Part shown: in pieces, positions 62,495 through 64,000 of the stretch | How positions within the stretch are numbered: position 1 is the stretch's first letter | How the letters are laid out: each line of letters opens with the position of its first letter | Source: Acetomicrobium hydrogeniformans | GTDB lineage: Bacteria > Synergistota > Synergistia > Synergistales > JAFGMB01 | Assembly (NCBI GenBank): GCA_016841745.1 | Contig: JAENYO010000001.1 | Location: forward strand, 370,799-434,798 | Direction of reading: 5' to 3' | Length of the DNA stretch: 64,000 nucleotides | Notes under the pieces: model-generated | What the model was told of the DNA's origin: nothing | What the model saw: only the letters and a program-made list of their open reading frames with translations | The model's database searches: none | Made by a program: the position numbers and the translations under genes

Positions 62495-64000
62495 CTAATC
62501 CAGAATCTTGTCAAGATATCTGTAAACATCTTCAGAAGAGAACTGTAACCCACTGTAATTAAGAACCAGGTGGTTGGCCTCAATTCCAGTTTCTCTTCTG
62601 ATAAGTTTAGAAAACTGACCGGTAGCGTTACCCTCAAGAACTATGACCTTTGATGCCCTTGAAAGGTTATTTCTTATTTCCTCGGAAAGAGGCCATATCT
62701 GTCTCAGATGAAGAAAGGCCGTGTCAGCAGATCGGAGCAATTTTGCCGTTTCCATGACCATAGGATATGTAGATCCCCAGGAAATAACCAGGTTGTTGAA
62801 ATCAGGCGGTCCGAAAAAAAGCGGTTCAACAGTTTCTTTTTCGATCTCTCTCATTTTTCTTAATCGTTTATCAACCATTCTGACCCTGAGTTCAAAATCT
62901 TCCTGAACATGTCCCCATTCGTCATGCTCATGGCTATCCGCTCCAACTATGCCCATGCCATGACCAGGAACAGAGCGTGGGGATATTCCATTATCTGACA
63001 TAATGTATCGTCTGTAATCTTTATCTGCTTCTACGATATATCTGTCAATGAAGATCATTCCAGTATCTATCGCGGGGATATTATAAAAGGAATTAAGAAA
63101 ATACTGATCTGTAAGTATTATGACCTGGGTCTGAAATTTATCAGCGAGATTAAAAGCTCTCTGTGTAAGCCAGAATCCATCCTCTATCGTTGCAGGTGCC
63201 AGAATTATACGGGGGAATTCTCCGTGTCCCGAGTAAAGAGCAAGTTCAAGGTCTGCCTGTTCTGTCCTGGTAGCCATACCTGTAGCTGGGCCAGGCCGCT
63301 GTCCCAGATGGATCACTACAGGTGTTTCCATGATACCCGCAAGGCTCAATCCCTCACTCATCAGGGCAAATCCGCCGCCAGAGGTGGAAACCATAGCCCT
63401 TGCTCCTGCATATCCGGCTCCAACTGCCATATTGATGGCAGCTATCTCATCCTCGATCTGTTCTGCAACGATGCTAAAAGATTTTGCGTGTTTAGATAAA
63501 AAAGCAAGGACCCCTGTTGCAGGGGACATCGGGTATGAGGCAATAAAATTACATCCTCCGGCGATCGCACCAAGGGATACGGCTTCGCTTCCATCCATCA
63601 AGAGCTCTTCCTTTACGCCAGGATCAGGTTCCAGATCAAGGGAGATCAGACCCGAAGATCCCATCCGCTCTCCAATCAGAAAACCTTTTTCCATGGCAAC
63701 AAGGTTATTCTTAACTACCCCTTCGCCTTTGGAAAGGAAAAAGACATTGAAGAACTTTTTTACTTCCTGAATTGGCACTTTACAGAGCCCGAACATTATG
63801 CCAGCGGCAACGACATTGGAATAAACTGCCCCCCCCGCTTCTTTGGCAAGTCTGATCAGGTCAACATTATAAAATTGTCCTGAAAGGGAATCGACTTCAC
63901 CACCAAGTTCCTCTTTGTCACCAACAATAACTGTTGAATCAGATATTCTATCTCTTATATTTTTCCTTATTCCCCCGTTGAGGGCAAGAAGCATATCTAT
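62495..64000 (-). CDS. korA: 2-oxoacid:ferredoxin oxidoreductase alpha subunit with fused gamma domain (partial)
   Basis: The gene enters from the right edge; about 500 C-terminal residues are visible. The first part is the gamma domain ([45 protein letters not shown]), followed by the alpha pyrimidine domain with [51 protein letters not shown], and the C-terminal transketolase-like domain with [16 protein letters not shown]. Gamma-alpha fusions occur in many anaerobes. It is followed by korB after 11 bases. Confidence 0.92.
   Translation of the reverse strand: MDMLLALNGGIRKNIRDRISDSTVIVGDKEELGGEVDSLSGQFYNVDLIRLAKEAGGAVYSNVVAAGIMFGLCKVPIQEVKKFFNVFFLSKGEGVVKNNLVAMEKGFLIGERMGSSGLISLDLEPDPGVKEELLMDGSEAVSLGAIAGGCNFIASYPMSPATGVLAFLSKHAKSFSIVAEQIEDEIAAINMAVGAGYAGARAMVSTSGGGFALMSEGLSLAGIMETPVVIHLGQRPGPATGMATRTEQADLELALYSGHGEFPRIILAPATIEDGFWLTQRAFNLADKFQTQVIILTDQYFLNSFYNIPAIDTGMIFIDRYIVEADKDYRRYIMSDNGISPRSVPGHGMGIVGADSHEHDEWGHVQEDFELRVRMVDKRLRKMREIEKETVEPLFFGPPDFNNLVISWGSTYPMVMETAKLLRSADTAFLHLRQIWPLSEEIRNNLSRASKVIVLEGNATGQFSKLIRRETGIEANHLVLNYSGLQFSSEDVYRYLDKILD

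Noticed and set aside
1-64000. tRNA, rRNA, CRISPR arrays, insertion sequences and phage genes
   Set aside because: Scanned by eye; no T-loop motif in an intergenic context, no regular repeats, no transposase or integrase.

Overview
The window looks like chromosome from an anaerobic, amino-acid-using diderm bacterium, most likely of the Synergistota; this is inferred from gene content, not from a tree. A complete set of type II secretion genes, including an outer-membrane secretin, implies two membranes. Yet the division genes (SepF, DivIVA, a YggS-type neighbour), RNase Y/YmdB and HrcA with CIRCE are of Gram-positive style, a mixture typical of diderms related to Terrabacteria. A branched-chain amino-acid ABC importer, a 2-amino-3-ketobutyrate CoA ligase, an M20 peptidase, a type III glutamine synthetase, a 2-oxoacid:ferredoxin oxidoreductase and hydrogenase maturation genes (hypD end, hypE) fit amino-acid fermentation. 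No insertion sequences, prophage, CRISPR arrays, tRNA or rRNA genes were recognised.

Layout, left to right: hypD end and hypE (+). A minus-strand housekeeping block follows: HlyD-like protein, YggS, sepF, divIVA, recG, recX, rny, ymdB. Next come a 2-hydroxyacid dehydrogenase, folE2 and a COG0720 pterin enzyme, then glnN (+). From 13.3 to 27.9 kb there is a type II secretion region in two transcription units. The first runs parB, a PglL/O-antigen-ligase-like gene, gspJ, K, L, M, N-like, C, I, D and ends in a terminator. The second runs from a ParA-like ATPase through gspE, F, G, H. Then come yybS-rplI-dnaB and rpsF-ssb-rpsR, argS with an FtsB-like gene, a DUF3857-like exported protein and secA. 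A divergent MFS transporter, an M20 peptidase and pgsA follow. Then livKHMGF, kbl, nrdR, hinT-rpsU-yqeY, mtaB and prmA, and hrcA-grpE-dnaK-dnaJ with a CIRCE operator. A plus-strand set holds a histidine phosphatase, folP, folK and an exported protein. The window ends with korA-korB and two peroxiredoxins.

The strongest discovery is at 60486-60959. A BCP-type peroxiredoxin is read through an in-frame UGA exactly where the peroxidatic cysteine belongs, with a bacterial SECIS-like hairpin 22 nt downstream, so it is almost certainly a selenoprotein. Second, the COG0720 protein carries a combined CExxHGH motif that predicts both queuosine-type and folate-type activity; with folE2, folP and folK present and no folB seen, it may supply the missing folate step. 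Third, the secretion region contains a ParA-type ATPase immediately upstream of gspE and a PglL-like glycosyltransferase next to pseudopilin genes, suggesting a positioned and perhaps glycosylated type II secretion system. Regulatory sites that can be read directly include CIRCE, tandem NrdR boxes 32 bp apart, a livK-livH intercistronic hairpin and a structured rpsF leader.
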